Positions 7,709 through 19,565 of a stretch of DNA of 64,000 nt are shown here, piece after piece (within the stretch, counting starts at the first letter, position 1; the number at the start of each line of letters is the position of its first letter). The notes beneath the pieces were generated by a model. It worked only from the letters and a program-made list of their open reading frames with translations. It ran no database searches and was not told where the DNA came from. This stretch comes from Nocardioides ochotonae (GTDB taxonomy: Bacteria > Actinomycetota > Actinomycetes > Propionibacteriales > Nocardioidaceae). Location of the stretch: contig NZ_CP061769.1 of assembly GCF_011420305.2 (NCBI RefSeq), forward strand, positions 2,901,001 to 2,965,000. Direction: 5' to 3'. The position numbers and the translations under genes are program-made.

Positions 7709-9730
7709 TCAGTCCAGGTCGTGGGCGCGGCGGATGACCTCGACGATGCCGCCCATGATCTCGGTCAGGCCGAAGTCCTTGGGGGTGTAGACCCCGGCGA
7801 CGCCCAGCTCGCGCAACCGGCGCCCGTCGGAGTCGGGGATGATCCCCCCGACGATCACCGGCACGTCCGCCAGACCGGCGGCACGCAGCCCGTCGAGCAC
7901 GGCCGGCACCAGCTCCATGTGCGAGCCGGAGAGGATCGAGAGGCCCACGCAGTGCACGTCCTCGGCCACGGCGGCGCCGACGATCTGCTCCGGGGTCAGC
8001 CGGATGCCCTGGTAGACCACCTCGAACCCCGCGTCGCGCGCACGCACGGCGACCTGCTCGGCGCCGTTGCTGTGCCCGTCGAGGCCGGGCTTGCCGACCA
8101 GCAGGCGCAGCCGCCCGCCCAGCTCCTCGCCGGTGGCCCGCACCCGCTCGCGGACCGCTGCGAGGTCGGCGCCAGGGGCGGCCACCCCGACGGCGCCGCT
8201 GACACCGGTCGGCGCACGGAACTCGCCGAAGACCTCGCGCAGGGTGCCGGCCCACTCCCCCGTGGTCGCACCGGCGCGCGCGGCGACCAGCGTCGCCGCC
8301 ATCAGGTTCGTGTCGGTCTTCGCGGCGGCCGCGAGCGCCTCGAGGGCGCGGGCGACCTCCGCCTCGTCACGCTGGGCCTTCCAGGCCTCGACGCTGTCGA
8401 TCGCCGACTGCTCGGCGGCCGGGTCGGCCGCCATGATCGCGGCGTCCAGGTCCGCGGTCAGCGGGGACGGCTCGGTGGTCTCGTAGCAGTTGACCCCGAC
8501 GATGCGCTCCTCGCCGGACTCGATGCGCGCGCGCCGAGCGGCGTGGCTGGCGACCAGCGCCTGCTTCATGTAGCCGGACTCGACCGCCGCGACCGCCCCG
8601 CCCATCTCCTGCACCCGCTCGATCTCCGCGCGGGCACCCTCGACGAGCTCGGCCACCTTGGCCTCGATCACGTGCGAGCCCTCGAAGATGTCGTCGTACT
8701 CCAGCAGGTCCGACTCGACGGCCAGCACCTGCTGCAGGCGCAGCGACCACTGCTGGTCCCAGGGACGCGGCAGGCCGAGCGCCTCGTTCCAGGCGGGCAG
8801 CTGGAGCGCGCGGGCACGCGCGTTCTTCGACAGCGTCACGCCGAGCATCTCCAGCACGATGCGCTGGACGTTGTTCTCCGGCTGCGCCTCGGTGAGGCCC
8901 AGGGAGTTCACCTGCACGCCGTAGCGGAAGCGCCGCATCTTCGGATCGGTCACGCCGTAGCGCTCCGCGGTGATCTCGTCCCACAGCCGCACGAAGGCCC
9001 GCATCTTGCAGGTCTCCTCGATGAAGCGCACACCGGCGTTCACGAAGAAGGAAATGCGCCCGACGACCTTCTCGAAGTCGTCCTCGGAGACCTGGCCGGA
9101 GGCCTTGACCGCGTCCAGCACGGCAATCGCGGTGCACAGCGAGTAGGCCAGCTCCTGCGTCGGCGTCGCGCCGGCCTCCTGCAGGTGGTAGCTGCAGATG
9201 TTGATCGGGTTCCACTTCGGGATCTGGTGGACCGTGTAGGCGATCATGTCGCTGATCAGGCGCAGGGAGTGCTCGGGCCCGAAGACGTAGGTGCCCCGGG
9301 AGAGGTACTCCTTGATGATGTCGTTCTGGGTCGTGCCGGCCAGCTGGGCCGCGACCTCCTCGGGCGAGAGATCGGGGTTCTGCTCCTCCGCGACCACCTG
9401 GTACATCGCGAGCAGCCACATCGCCGTCGCGTTGATCGTCATCGAGGTGTTCATCTCGGTGAGGGGGATCGAGTCGAAGAGCTTGCGCATCTCCCCCAGG
9501 TGCGGGACCGGTACGCCGACCTTGCCGACCTCGCCGCGCGCCAGCGGGTCGGTCGGGTCGTAGCCCGTCTGCGTCGGCAGGTCGAACGCGACCGAGAGGC
9601 CGGTCTGGCCCTTGGCGAGATTGGTGCGGTACAGCGCGTTGGAGGCTTCCGCAGTGGAGTGGCCCGCGTAGGTCCGCATCACCCACGGGCGGTCCTTGAC
9701 GGGACGGTCCGGCCTGTCGTTCTCGCTCAT
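7709..9730 (-). CDS. ecm: Ethylmalonyl-CoA mutase (MeaA), adenosylcobalamin-dependent
   Basis: 673 residues. The N-terminal TIM-barrel substrate domain of the methylmalonyl-CoA mutase family covers ~20-500 (RTYAGHSTAEASN, LSVAFDLPTQTGYDP). The C-terminal cobalamin-binding domain carries GKPGLDGHSNGAEQ (DxHxxG). The 'KPGLDGHSNGAEQ' form is characteristic of Ecm/MeaA rather than true methylmalonyl-CoA mutase, which has QDGHDRG. Ecm converts (2R)-ethylmalonyl-CoA to methylsuccinyl-CoA in the ethylmalonyl-CoA pathway of acetyl-CoA assimilation. In streptomycetes MeaA feeds methylmalonyl-CoA supply. The crotonyl-CoA reductase partner is not in the window. The adenosyltransferase gene 700 bases away makes its cofactor. 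Confidence 0.92.
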   Translation of the reverse strand: MSENDRPDRPVKDRPWVMRTYAGHSTAEASNALYRTNLAKGQTGLSVAFDLPTQTGYDPTDPLARGEVGKVGVPVPHLGEMRKLFDSIPLTEMNTSMTINATAMWLLAMYQVVAEEQNPDLSPEEVAAQLAGTTQNDIIKEYLSRGTYVFGPEHSLRLISDMIAYTVHQIPKWNPINICSYHLQEAGATPTQELAYSLCTAIAVLDAVKASGQVSEDDFEKVVGRISFFVNAGVRFIEETCKMRAFVRLWDEITAERYGVTDPKMRRFRYGVQVNSLGLTEAQPENNVQRIVLEMLGVTLSKNARARALQLPAWNEALGLPRPWDQQWSLRLQQVLAVESDLLEYDDIFEGSHVIEAKVAELVEGARAEIERVQEMGGAVAAVESGYMKQALVASHAARRARIESGEERIVGVNCYETTEPSPLTADLDAAIMAADPAAEQSAIDSVEAWKAQRDEAEVARALEALAAAAKTDTNLMAATLVAARAGATTGEWAGTLREVFGEFRAPTGVSGAVGVAAPGADLAAVRERVRATGEELGGRLRLLVGKPGLDGHSNGAEQVAVRARDAGFEVVYQGIRLTPEQIVGAAVAEDVHCVGLSILSGSHMELVPAVLDGLRAAGLADVPVIVGGIIPDSDGRRLRELGVAGVYTPKDFGLTEIMGGIVEVIRRAHDLD

Positions 9731-9736
9731 GGGGGA

Positions 9737-9760
9737 AGGGTAGGACGAGACCTACCCTTT
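9737..9760. promoter_or_regulatory. Perfect 9-base inverted repeat before ethylmalonyl-CoA mutase gene
   Basis: Arms AAGGGTAGG (9737-9745) and CCTACCCTT (9752-9760) with a 6-base spacer, beginning 6 bases upstream of the mutase ATG. No Shine-Dalgarno is seen there. It is a probable operator or an RNA hairpin over the translation start. The rest of 9761-10024 is unusually AT-rich for this window (GGGCGATTAATCATTTCATC) and should hold divergent promoters; I recognise no riboswitch in it. Confidence 0.5.
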
Positions 9761-10024
9761 GGTAACTACCTGTGGCCTTTCCGACATTCGCGTCCCAGGT
9801 CTGGACATCCGGGCTCTGAGAAAGGTGGAGCCGTCGGGAGCGCATGGTCCTCGCCCCTTCTGGGGAACTGCGTTTTGCTCGGGCGATTAATCATTTCATC
9901 CGGGGTAATTTTCAAAATCACCGCTCGGGGTGCAACCGAATGCGTCCCCGGAGCGTCATGGTGGGTAAGAGGAACACACGACGAAGCGCTGGCGGGCGCG
10001 CATTATCGAGAGACGGGCGACACC

Positions 10025-10339
10025 ATGGAGATCCACTCGGACGGGCCGGCTCTCGTGCTCAGCGGGGACTTCGACGTCCGCAGCACCAGCAAGGTGCGCC
10101 CCGCGCTCTACGCCCACCTCGAGGCCCACGGCGAGGGTGAGGTCGTCGTCGACCTCACCGCCGTGCGGGTCGTGGACCTGACCGCGCTCAAAGTGCTGGC
10201 GGTGGCCACCCGCCGCGCACACGAGGACCGGGGCCAGCAGCTGGTGCTGCGCGGCTGCGGCCCCGCCGTACGACGGATGCTGCACAAGTCCCGCCTGATC
10301 CGCGTCCTCGAGGTCGAGCGCACCGCGGTCCCCGCCTGA
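10025..10339 (+). CDS. STAS-domain protein (anti-anti-sigma-like)
   Basis: 104 residues, a single STAS domain (ALVLSGDFDVRS, VVVDLTAVRVVDLTALKVL). Such domains act as anti-sigma-factor antagonists or stressosome parts. The usual phospho-acceptor stretch DSSG reads DLTA here, so a Thr may replace the Ser or phosphorylation may be lost. No anti-sigma partner is adjacent; an anti-sigma/sigma pair lies at 44.7-45.95 kb. The ATG is chosen because the domain begins immediately after it; the open frame upstream is antisense to the mutase. Confidence 0.8.
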   Translation: MEIHSDGPALVLSGDFDVRSTSKVRPALYAHLEAHGEGEVVVDLTAVRVVDLTALKVLAVATRRAHEDRGQQLVLRGCGPAVRRMLHKSRLIRVLEVERTAVPA

Positions 10340-10426
10340 CACCAGTCCGATCTCGGCCTGACCACAGCCGGCCGGACCGGACGCCGCCGAGGCGGCGGCC
10401 CCGCGCGCGGGCACTAGCCTCATGCC

Positions 10427-11002
10427 ATGGTCAACCTCACCAGGATCTACACCCGCACCGGCGACGGCGGCGAGACCCGCCTCGGCGACATGAGCCTCAC
10501 CACCAAGAACGACCTGCGGCTGCACGCCTACGCCGACGTCGACGAGTCCAACGCGGTCATCGGCGTCGCGATCGCGACCGGCGGCCTCGACGCCGACGTC
10601 GAGCGCGTGCTCACCCGCATCCAGAACGACCTCTTCGACGTCGGTGCCGACCTGTGCACCCCGGTGGTGGCCGACCCGGAGTACCCGCCGCTGCGCATCG
10701 AGCAGTCCTACGTCGACCGGCTCGAGGCGTGGTGCGACGAGTACAACGCGCAGCTCCCGGCCCTGCGCTCCTTCATCCTCAACGGCGGCACCCCCGCCGC
10801 CGCGCAGCTGCACGTCGCCCGCACGGTCGTACGCCGCGCCGAGCGCGCCGGCTGGGCAGCCTTCGAGGTGCACGGCGAGGTCATGAACAAGCTGGCCCTC
10901 ACCTACCTCAACCGTCTCTCGGACCTGCTGTTCATCCTGGCCCGCCACGCCAACGGCGCCCAGGGCGACGTGCTGTGGGTCCCCGGCGGCGAGCGGGACT
11001 GA
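10427..11002 (+). CDS. PduO-type cob(I)alamin adenosyltransferase
   Basis: 191 residues. The ATP-binding N-terminus TRTGDGGETRLGD, the substrate region SFILNGGTPAAAQLHVAR, RRAER and the closing YLNRLSDLLFILAR define the PduO/EutT-type ATR family. It transfers the adenosyl group from ATP to cob(I)alamin to give adenosylcobalamin, the cofactor of the nearby ethylmalonyl-CoA mutase. From memory a homologue occupies a similar place close to the ATP synthase operon in mycobacteria. It is followed 4 bases later by the DUF4240 gene. Confidence 0.94.
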   Translation: MVNLTRIYTRTGDGGETRLGDMSLTTKNDLRLHAYADVDESNAVIGVAIATGGLDADVERVLTRIQNDLFDVGADLCTPVVADPEYPPLRIEQSYVDRLEAWCDEYNAQLPALRSFILNGGTPAAAQLHVARTVVRRAERAGWAAFEVHGEVMNKLALTYLNRLSDLLFILARHANGAQGDVLWVPGGERD

Positions 11003-11006
11003 GGCG

Positions 11007-11768
11007 ATGACACCCGAGCGGTTCTGGGAGCTCATCGACTCCCTCGGCGGCGTCGCCGACGACGAGACCTGCGAGCGCCTCGACCTGGAGCTCCAGCGCA
11101 CCGGCGAGGGTGACGCCTTCGCCGACGAGGTCGAGGTGCATGTGGCCGACCTGCTGCGCCACTGCACCGTCCCGGCCGGCATGCCCGAGGACAGCGAGGA
11201 ATGGCTCGCCGCGGCGGTGGTCGCGGCCGGCCGCGACGCCTACGAGGCGACCATCGCCGCCGGCGGCGAGATCGACGCCGCACGCTGGCGCTGGCGCGAC
11301 GCCGAGGCGCTGCTGGTCGCCGGGTGGAGCAGCCACGCGGCCGCGGTCGACACCACGCCGCGCGACCACGACCCCGCCTTCCCGGTGACCCTGCAGTGGA
11401 AGGTCGCCGCTCCCCCGGTGGGCGTGTACACCAGCCATGGCGTCGACGACCTGGGCGACGACCCCGAGACCGGGGTGGCCACCAGCTCCGACCCCGCCTG
11501 GGACCGGGCGCGGCGCTACCTCATGGACGACCCGGGCCTGACCGAGGAGCTGGGTGCCCTCGACTGGCTGGACCTGCACCTCGTGGTCCGCGAGGACAGC
11601 GAGGTCGCGGAGCCGGAGCTGCGCCCCTACCCCTCCCCCGACGCGGTGCGCTCGGTCGTGCTCGCGGTGCCGCAGTCGCTGTTCGCCGACCCCGACACCC
11701 GCACCGAGGCCTACGTGGAGGCCGTGCAGGCGATGGTCGCGGGGCTCGCCGGGCGCATCCAGCGCTGA
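11007..11768 (+). CDS. DUF4240 domain protein
   Basis: 253 residues. The N-terminus MTPERFWELIDS and the following ~130 residues match DUF4240, a family named for its Trp-rich opening and without known function. The C-terminal half (from ~140, YTSHGVDDLGDD) is acidic and has no recognised domain. It starts 4 bases after the adenosyltransferase stop and is probably cotranscribed. It converges on the DUF2550 gene with 15 bases between. Confidence 0.75.
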   Translation: MTPERFWELIDSLGGVADDETCERLDLELQRTGEGDAFADEVEVHVADLLRHCTVPAGMPEDSEEWLAAAVVAAGRDAYEATIAAGGEIDAARWRWRDAEALLVAGWSSHAAAVDTTPRDHDPAFPVTLQWKVAAPPVGVYTSHGVDDLGDDPETGVATSSDPAWDRARRYLMDDPGLTEELGALDWLDLHLVVREDSEVAEPELRPYPSPDAVRSVVLAVPQSLFADPDTRTEAYVEAVQAMVAGLAGRIQR

Positions 11769-11783
11769 CCGTCCCGGGGCCGA

Positions 11784-12236
11784 TCAGGCGCGGCGGCGCG
11801 CCGACCAGTCGGCCCCGGGCGGACGCGCCTCGAGCCAGGACTGGAAGCCGGTGAGCGAGGCCGTGCTCATCGCGAGCTCGAGCGGGCCGTCCGGGCTCGC
11901 GCAGCCGATGATGACGTGGTCGGGGTACAGCGACATCTCCTCGTGACCCTCCGGCACCCGGCGTACCTCGTAGCTCAGCGACGAGCGGTCCCAGCTGCGC
12001 TTGGGGCGCGGGGACAGCGAGAAGATCCGGAACCACTCCAGCCGCTCACCGGAGTAGCGGCCCAGGCCGAGCACCCAGCCGCGGCCGGGCCGGTCCGCGC
12101 GCATCCGGTAGCTGAGCTCGAAGGTGCCGCCGTCGCGCGAGAGCACCCGGCGTCGGAGCACCAGGGCCAGTCCGTAGGCCAGCACGAGGAGCACCAGGAC
12201 GCCGGCGATGTCCAGCACCCACTGCCACAGCGGCAT
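11784..12236 (-). CDS. DUF2550 membrane-anchored protein
   Basis: 150 residues from ATG 12236, preceded by AGGAG at 7 bases. One N-terminal transmembrane segment (WVLDIAGVLVLLVLAYGLALVL, residues ~5-26 in part) is followed by a cytoplasmic basic domain with RYSGERLEWFRIFS. DUF2550 is an actinobacterial family that regularly lies just downstream of atpC; function unknown. The terminator of the ATP synthase operon sits in its leader, so its expression would rely on readthrough or a promoter of its own. Confidence 0.87.
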   Translation of the reverse strand: MPLWQWVLDIAGVLVLLVLAYGLALVLRRRVLSRDGGTFELSYRMRADRPGRGWVLGLGRYSGERLEWFRIFSLSPRPKRSWDRSSLSYEVRRVPEGHEEMSLYPDHVIIGCASPDGPLELAMSTASLTGFQSWLEARPPGADWSARRRA

Positions 12237-12251
12237 CTGCACTCCTGGGGG

Positions 12252-12303
12252 AAAAACACGTCGACCGGTGTCCGTCACCCTACTGGGCGACAGACACCGG
12301 TCG
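12252..12303 (-). terminator. Intrinsic terminator of the ATP synthase operon
   Basis: On the minus strand an 11-base perfect stem (CGACCGGTGTC, 12262-12272, with GACACCGGTCG, 12293-12303) is followed within 5 bases by TTTTT (12256-12252). It begins about 30 bases after the atpC stop codon. Confidence 0.8.
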
Positions 12304-12334
12304 GCGTCGGGGTCGGAACCGGAGGACCGGTCTC

Positions 12335-12739
12335 CTAGGAGGCGCGCTCCACGGCGCGGATGCGGGCCTCGGCGCGACGGATGTGCGTCTCCGCCTCGCT
12401 CGGCTCCACGATGGCGTACGCCGCCTCCAGGTCGGCACGCGCTGCGTCCACGTCGATCTCGTGGGACAGCAGGGCGTGCGGGGACAGGATCGAGACGCGG
12501 TCGTCCGCGACGGACAGGAAGCCACCGTCCGCCACGGCGAACACGATCTCGTCACCCGTCGTGATGATCTCCACCACGGCGTCCACGAGGAGCGAGAGCA
12601 TCGGCGTGTGCCCGGGGAGCACACCCAGATCACCCTCGGTGGTGCGGGCGATGACCATCTCGGCCCCACCCGACCACACCACGCGGTCGGCCGCAACGAG
12701 CTCGACGTGCAGCGCGCTGCCGTTGTCCTGGCCGGCCAT
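12335..12739 (-). CDS. atpC: ATP synthase epsilon subunit
   Basis: 134 residues from ATG 12739. The beta-sandwich domain (LHVELVAADRVVWSG, GDLGVLPGHTPMLSLL) is followed by the C-terminal helical hairpin (SEAETHIRRAEARIRAVE). The subunit belongs to the central stalk of F1 and regulates ATP hydrolysis. It starts 2 bases after the atpD stop and closes the operon. Confidence 0.97.
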   Translation of the reverse strand: MAGQDNGSALHVELVAADRVVWSGGAEMVIARTTEGDLGVLPGHTPMLSLLVDAVVEIITTGDEIVFAVADGGFLSVADDRVSILSPHALLSHEIDVDAARADLEAAYAIVEPSEAETHIRRAEARIRAVERAS

Positions 12740-12741
12740 GA

Positions 12742-15116
<2,375 letters not shown>

Positions 15117-15118
15117 GG

Positions 15119-16753
15119 TCAGCCCCGCTTCTGCTTGACGATCTGCTCCTGCTCGAGCGCGTCGTCCTCAAGGGCCTCCGCCTTCTCCGAACCCGGCTTC
15201 ACCGAGCCACCGTCCGAGGTCTCGAACTGGTGGAGGAAGTCGTCGTAGGCGGCGGTCAGGCCGGCCTCGTCCTCGAACTTCTGCGTCTCGCGGATCGCGG
15301 ACAGGATGCCCGTGTGCGTGCGGCGCAGGTAGTCGATGAACTGGTTCTCGAAGCGCAGGACGTCGCCGACCGGCACCACGTCGAGGCGACCGGTGGTGCC
15401 CAGCCACAGCGAGACCACCATCTCCTCGAGCGGGTACGGCGAGTACGCCGACTGCTTGAGCAGGGCCATCAGGCGCTGACCGCGGGCCAGCTGCTGACGC
15501 GAGGCGGCGTCGAGGTCGGAGGCGAACATCGCGAACGCCTCCATGGCGCGGAACTGCGCCAGGTCGACCTTGAGCGAGCCGGTGACGGCCTTCATCGCCT
15601 TGGTCATCGCCGCACCGCCGACGCGCGACACCGAGACACCGACGTCGATGGCCGGACGCTGGTTGGCCGCGAACAGGTCGGACTGCAGGAAGATCTGACC
15701 GTCGGTGATCGAGATGACGTTGGTCGGGATGAACGCCGAGACGTCGTTGGCCTTGGTCTCGATGATCGGCAGGCCGGTCATCGAGCCCGCGCCCAGCTCG
15801 TCGGAGAGCTTCGCGCAGCGCTCGAGCAGACGCGAGTGCAGGTAGAAGACGTCACCCGGGTAGGCCTCGCGGCCCGGCGGGCGACGCAGCAGCAGCGACA
15901 CGGCGCGGTACGCCTCGGCCTGCTTGGTCAGGTCGTCGAACACGATGAGGACGTGCTTGCCCTCGTACATCCAGTGCTGGCCGATGGCCGAGCCGGTGTA
16001 CGGCGCGAGGTACTTGAAGCCGGCGCTGTCGGAGGCCGGGGACGCCACGATCGTGGTGTACTCCAGCGCACCGGCGGCCTCGAGCGCGCCACGCACGGAG
16101 GCGATGGTCGAGCCCTTCTGGCCGATGGCGACGTAGATGCAGCGAACCTGCTTGGTCGGGTCGCCCGACTCCCAGTTCTGCTTCTGGTTGATGATCGTGT
16201 CGATCGCGATCGTGGTCTTGCCGGTCGCGCGGTCACCGATGATCAGCTGACGCTGACCACGGCCGATCGGGGTCATCGAGTCGATCGCCTTGATGCCGGT
16301 GGCGAGCGGCTCGTGCACCGACTTGCGCTCGACCACGTTGGGAGCCTGCAGCTCCAGCGCGCGGCGGCCGGTGGTCTCGATCTCGCCGAGGCCGTCGATC
16401 GGGGTGCCGAGCGGGTCGACCACGCGACCGAGGTAGCCGTCACCCACGGGAACCGAGAGGATCTCGCCGGTGCGGTGGACCGGCTGGCCCTCCTCGATGC
16501 CCTCGAAGTCACCGAGGATGACGACGCCGATCTCGCGGTCCTCGAGGTTCAGGGCCAGGCCCAGGGTGCCGTCCTCGAACTTGAGCAGCTCGTTCGCCAT
16601 CGCCGACGGAAGCCCACTGACACGCGCGATGCCGTCGCCGGCCGATGCGACCGTCCCGACCTCTTCCTTGCTGGCCGCGTCGGGCTGGTAGTCGGCGACG
16701 TACTTCTGCAGCGCGTCGCGGATCTCGTCCGGACGGATGGAGAGCTCCGTCAT
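15119..16753 (-). CDS. atpA: ATP synthase alpha subunit
   Basis: 544 residues from ATG 16753, preceded by AAGGA. Nucleotide-binding motif GDRATGKT, then the alpha-type signature around [14 protein letters not shown]. The non-catalytic F1 subunit alternates with beta. An open frame extends 41 codons upstream but overlaps nothing recognisable and the SD supports the later ATG. The ~30 C-terminal residues are Glu/Asp/Gln-rich, as in other actinobacteria. Confidence 0.97.
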   Translation of the reverse strand: MTELSIRPDEIRDALQKYVADYQPDAASKEEVGTVASAGDGIARVSGLPSAMANELLKFEDGTLGLALNLEDREIGVVILGDFEGIEEGQPVHRTGEILSVPVGDGYLGRVVDPLGTPIDGLGEIETTGRRALELQAPNVVERKSVHEPLATGIKAIDSMTPIGRGQRQLIIGDRATGKTTIAIDTIINQKQNWESGDPTKQVRCIYVAIGQKGSTIASVRGALEAAGALEYTTIVASPASDSAGFKYLAPYTGSAIGQHWMYEGKHVLIVFDDLTKQAEAYRAVSLLLRRPPGREAYPGDVFYLHSRLLERCAKLSDELGAGSMTGLPIIETKANDVSAFIPTNVISITDGQIFLQSDLFAANQRPAIDVGVSVSRVGGAAMTKAMKAVTGSLKVDLAQFRAMEAFAMFASDLDAASRQQLARGQRLMALLKQSAYSPYPLEEMVVSLWLGTTGRLDVVPVGDVLRFENQFIDYLRRTHTGILSAIRETQKFEDEAGLTAAYDDFLHQFETSDGGSVKPGSEKAEALEDDALEQEQIVKQKRG

Positions 16754-16796
16754 CGTCGTTCCTTCTCTCTTTGGGTCTTCGAAGTGTTCGGGGTGG

Positions 16797-17608
16797 TCAG
16801 CCGACGAGTCGGCGGCGGGCGTCGTCGAGGCGGGTGGAGACAGTGCCGTCGATGACGTCGTCACCGATCTCGACACGGACGCCGCCCAGGACGGCCGGGT
16901 CGACCAGCAGGTTGAGATGGATCGGCCGGCCGTACTGGCGCGACAGCACGTCGCCCAGACGCCGCTGCTCGACCTCGGAGAGCGGACGGGCCACCCTCAC
17001 GGTGGCGACGCTGCGCCCGTGCACCTCGGCAGCCACCTTCTGGTACTCCTCCAGGGCCGCCGACACGGTGCGGTGGCTCCCGGAGACGGCCTGCTCGGCG
17101 AGCACGACCGTCGCCGACAGCGAACGCCCTTCCAGCAGCGAGCGCAGCAGGCTGGCCTTCGCGCTCACCGTCCGGGAGGGATCGGCGAGTGCGTCGCGCA
17201 GCTCGGGGTTCTGCTTGATCGCCTGGCCGAGGGTGAAGATCTCGTCCTCGAGCCGGCCGGCGTCGTCACCGACGGACCGGACGAGCGCGACGACGCCGAG
17301 GTGCTCGAGAGCGTCGGCGAGGTCGCGGTTGGCGATCCAGCGGCGGGAGACCGCCGAGCGGAGCAGCCCGAGCGCGTCGGCGCCGATCTTCGAGCCGAAC
17401 ACGTCGGCGACGAAGCCGCTACGTGCCTCGGCGGGCGCCGACGCGTCGGTGACGAAGCGGCGCAGCGCACCTTCGGAGCGCAGCGTCGCCGCGACCGCGA
17501 AGAGGTCACCGCCCACCGTCGCCGCGGCCGGACCGGACGTCATGGACTCCAGCTCCCCGGCCAGGGCGACGACGGCGTCGGCCGACGCGCCGCGGAAGGA
17601 CTTCGTCA

Positions 17609-17609
<1 letters not shown>
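16797..17609 (-). CDS. atpH: ATP synthase delta subunit
   Basis: 270 residues, longer than the ~180 of E. coli delta but normal for actinobacteria, which carry an N-terminal extension. The conserved C-terminal region [27 protein letters not shown] and [18 protein letters not shown] (broken here into motifs) identifies OSCP/delta. It links the peripheral stalk to the top of F1. Its start overlaps the atpF stop by one base. Confidence 0.94.
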
Positions 17610-18151
<542 letters not shown>

Positions 18152-18176
18152 TCACCTCGGTCTTGGGGGTCGCGCG

Positions 18177-18395
18177 TCAGGAAAGGACGAAGGCGAGCGC
18201 GATGCCGATGATCGCGAGCGCCTCGGCGAGCGCGAAGCCGAGGATGGCGATCGACTGCAGGCGCGACTGGGCCTCGGGCTGGCGGGCCACACCGTTGATG
18301 TAGGCCGCGAAGATCAGACCCACGGCGAGGGCGGGGCCGATCGTGGCGATGCCGTAGCCGAGCATGTTGAGCGAGCCGTTGATGTCACCATTCAT
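18177..18395 (-). CDS. atpE: ATP synthase c subunit
   Basis: 72 residues forming two membrane helices with the loop ARQPEAQ and the proton-binding Glu in helix 2 ([12 protein letters not shown], ~residue 57). It makes the c-ring rotor of F0. The Glu is the residue region targeted by bedaquiline in mycobacteria. Confidence 0.97.
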   Translation of the reverse strand: MNGDINGSLNMLGYGIATIGPALAVGLIFAAYINGVARQPEAQSRLQSIAILGFALAEALAIIGIALAFVLS

Positions 18396-18478
18396 GACGG
18401 TGAGTGTTCCTTTCGGTTTGGTACTGCGGGAGTTTCGTTTCTCGGGCGCTCACCGGCCCACAGGGCACGGTGTGCTGC

Positions 18479-19279
18479 TCAGTGCTCGTCGGCGACAGCA
18501 CCTGAGACGTACATGGCGGTCAGCAGCGTGAAGACGTAGGCCTGGAGGAACATGACCAGGAGCTCCAGCGCGGAGACTCCGAAGAACATGACCCAGGCGA
18601 GCACGCCGCCGATCGCGTTGATCGGGGAGAACGCCTCCAGGAGGAGGTACTCACCACCGAGGGCGAAGAGGATCAGCAGAAGGTGGCCGGCGAACATGTT
18701 CGCGAACAGACGCAGGGCCAGGGTGACCGGGCGGACCAGGATGTTGGACAGGAACTCCAGCGGAGCGATCAGCAGGAGGACCGGGCCGCGCACGCCGGCC
18801 GGCACGCAGGTGTGCTTGAGGTAGCCGAGGAAACCGTGCTTCCAGATGCCCACGCCGTTGTAGAGCAGCCAGCTCAGGGCCGCGAGGCCGTAGGCGTAGC
18901 CCGAGTGCGAGAACGTCGGGAACTGGATGAACGGGACCAGGCCGAAGTAGTTGTTCACCAGCACGAAGGCGAAGAGGGTGAACAGGTACGGCACGAACTT
19001 CATGTAGTGCTCGGTGCCGATGATGTCGCGGGCGATGCCGTTGCGGACACCGCTGTAGGCCCACTCACCGGCGTACTGGAGGCGACCGGGGACGATCGCC
19101 GCCTTCCGCGACGCCGCGTAGGTCACCGCGAAGATGAGGACCGCCGAGAGGACGACCATCACCATCGGCTTGGTGATCCCCCCGATGATCGGGGGCAGGT
19201 CGAAGTCCGCGGGACCGGGGGGCGTGAAGCCGCCGCTGGCCATGGGGACGAGCGCTGCTGCGAGATTCCCAGCGATCAA
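18479..19279 (-). CDS. atpB: ATP synthase a subunit
   Basis: 266 residues with 5-6 membrane helices. The essential Arg lies in RPVTLALRLFANMFAGH, and the N-terminal part has YAGEWAYSGVRNGIARDIIG. It forms the proton half-channels beside the c-ring. The start appears to be a rare TTG at 19279, because AAGGAG precedes it by 8 bases and no ATG lies nearer than MASGGFTPP, 13 codons on. Confidence 0.93.
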   Translation of the reverse strand: MIAGNLAAALVPMASGGFTPPGPADFDLPPIIGGITKPMVMVVLSAVLIFAVTYAASRKAAIVPGRLQYAGEWAYSGVRNGIARDIIGTEHYMKFVPYLFTLFAFVLVNNYFGLVPFIQFPTFSHSGYAYGLAALSWLLYNGVGIWKHGFLGYLKHTCVPAGVRGPVLLLIAPLEFLSNILVRPVTLALRLFANMFAGHLLLILFALGGEYLLLEAFSPINAIGGVLAWVMFFGVSALELLVMFLQAYVFTLLTAMYVSGAVADEH

Positions 19280-19301
19280 CGCCGTGTCTCCTTCATGTAC
19301 G

Positions 19302-19535
19302 TCACTTCTTCGAGTCTGTGGGCGGCACGTGACCGAACTGCTTCACGACCATGTAGATGCCGAACCCGGCACCGATCAGGATGCCGATGGCTACCAGGAA
19401 GGTCGTCCCCAGCCAGCGGTCGGCCAGCCAGCCGGCGCCGCCGTACAGGAGCACTCCGGCCACGATCTGACTGAAGGCCTGCCACGGGTCCGGCTGGGGT
19501 CCCTGGCCGTTCTCCGGCGCGTCTTTCGAAGCCAT
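19302..19535 (-). CDS. AtpZ/AtpI family protein
   Basis: 77 residues with two membrane helices (IVAGVLLYGGAGWLADRW, FLVAIGILIGAGFGIYMVV). The GGAGWLADRWLGT stretch is typical of the small F0F1 gate/AtpZ family, which helps assembly of the c-ring and may carry magnesium. It lies between atpI and atpB in the operon. Confidence 0.85.
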   Translation of the reverse strand: MASKDAPENGQGPQPDPWQAFSQIVAGVLLYGGAGWLADRWLGTTFLVAIGILIGAGFGIYMVVKQFGHVPPTDSKK

Positions 19536-19565
19536 TGCGAACCGGACTGTAGCAGTCGGAGATGG

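Noticed and set aside
7721..10024. Long plus-strand frame in front of the STAS gene
   Set aside because: Antisense to ethylmalonyl-CoA mutase; the STAS domain begins at ATG 10025.
10382..10397. CGCCGCC/GGCGGCG hairpin as terminator of the STAS gene
   Set aside because: Two-base loop, no T-run, and such stems are frequent by chance in DNA of this composition.
9731..10426. Cobalamin riboswitch near the B12-dependent mutase and adenosyltransferase
   Set aside because: No B12-box-like sequence or matching fold was found in the leader regions on either strand.
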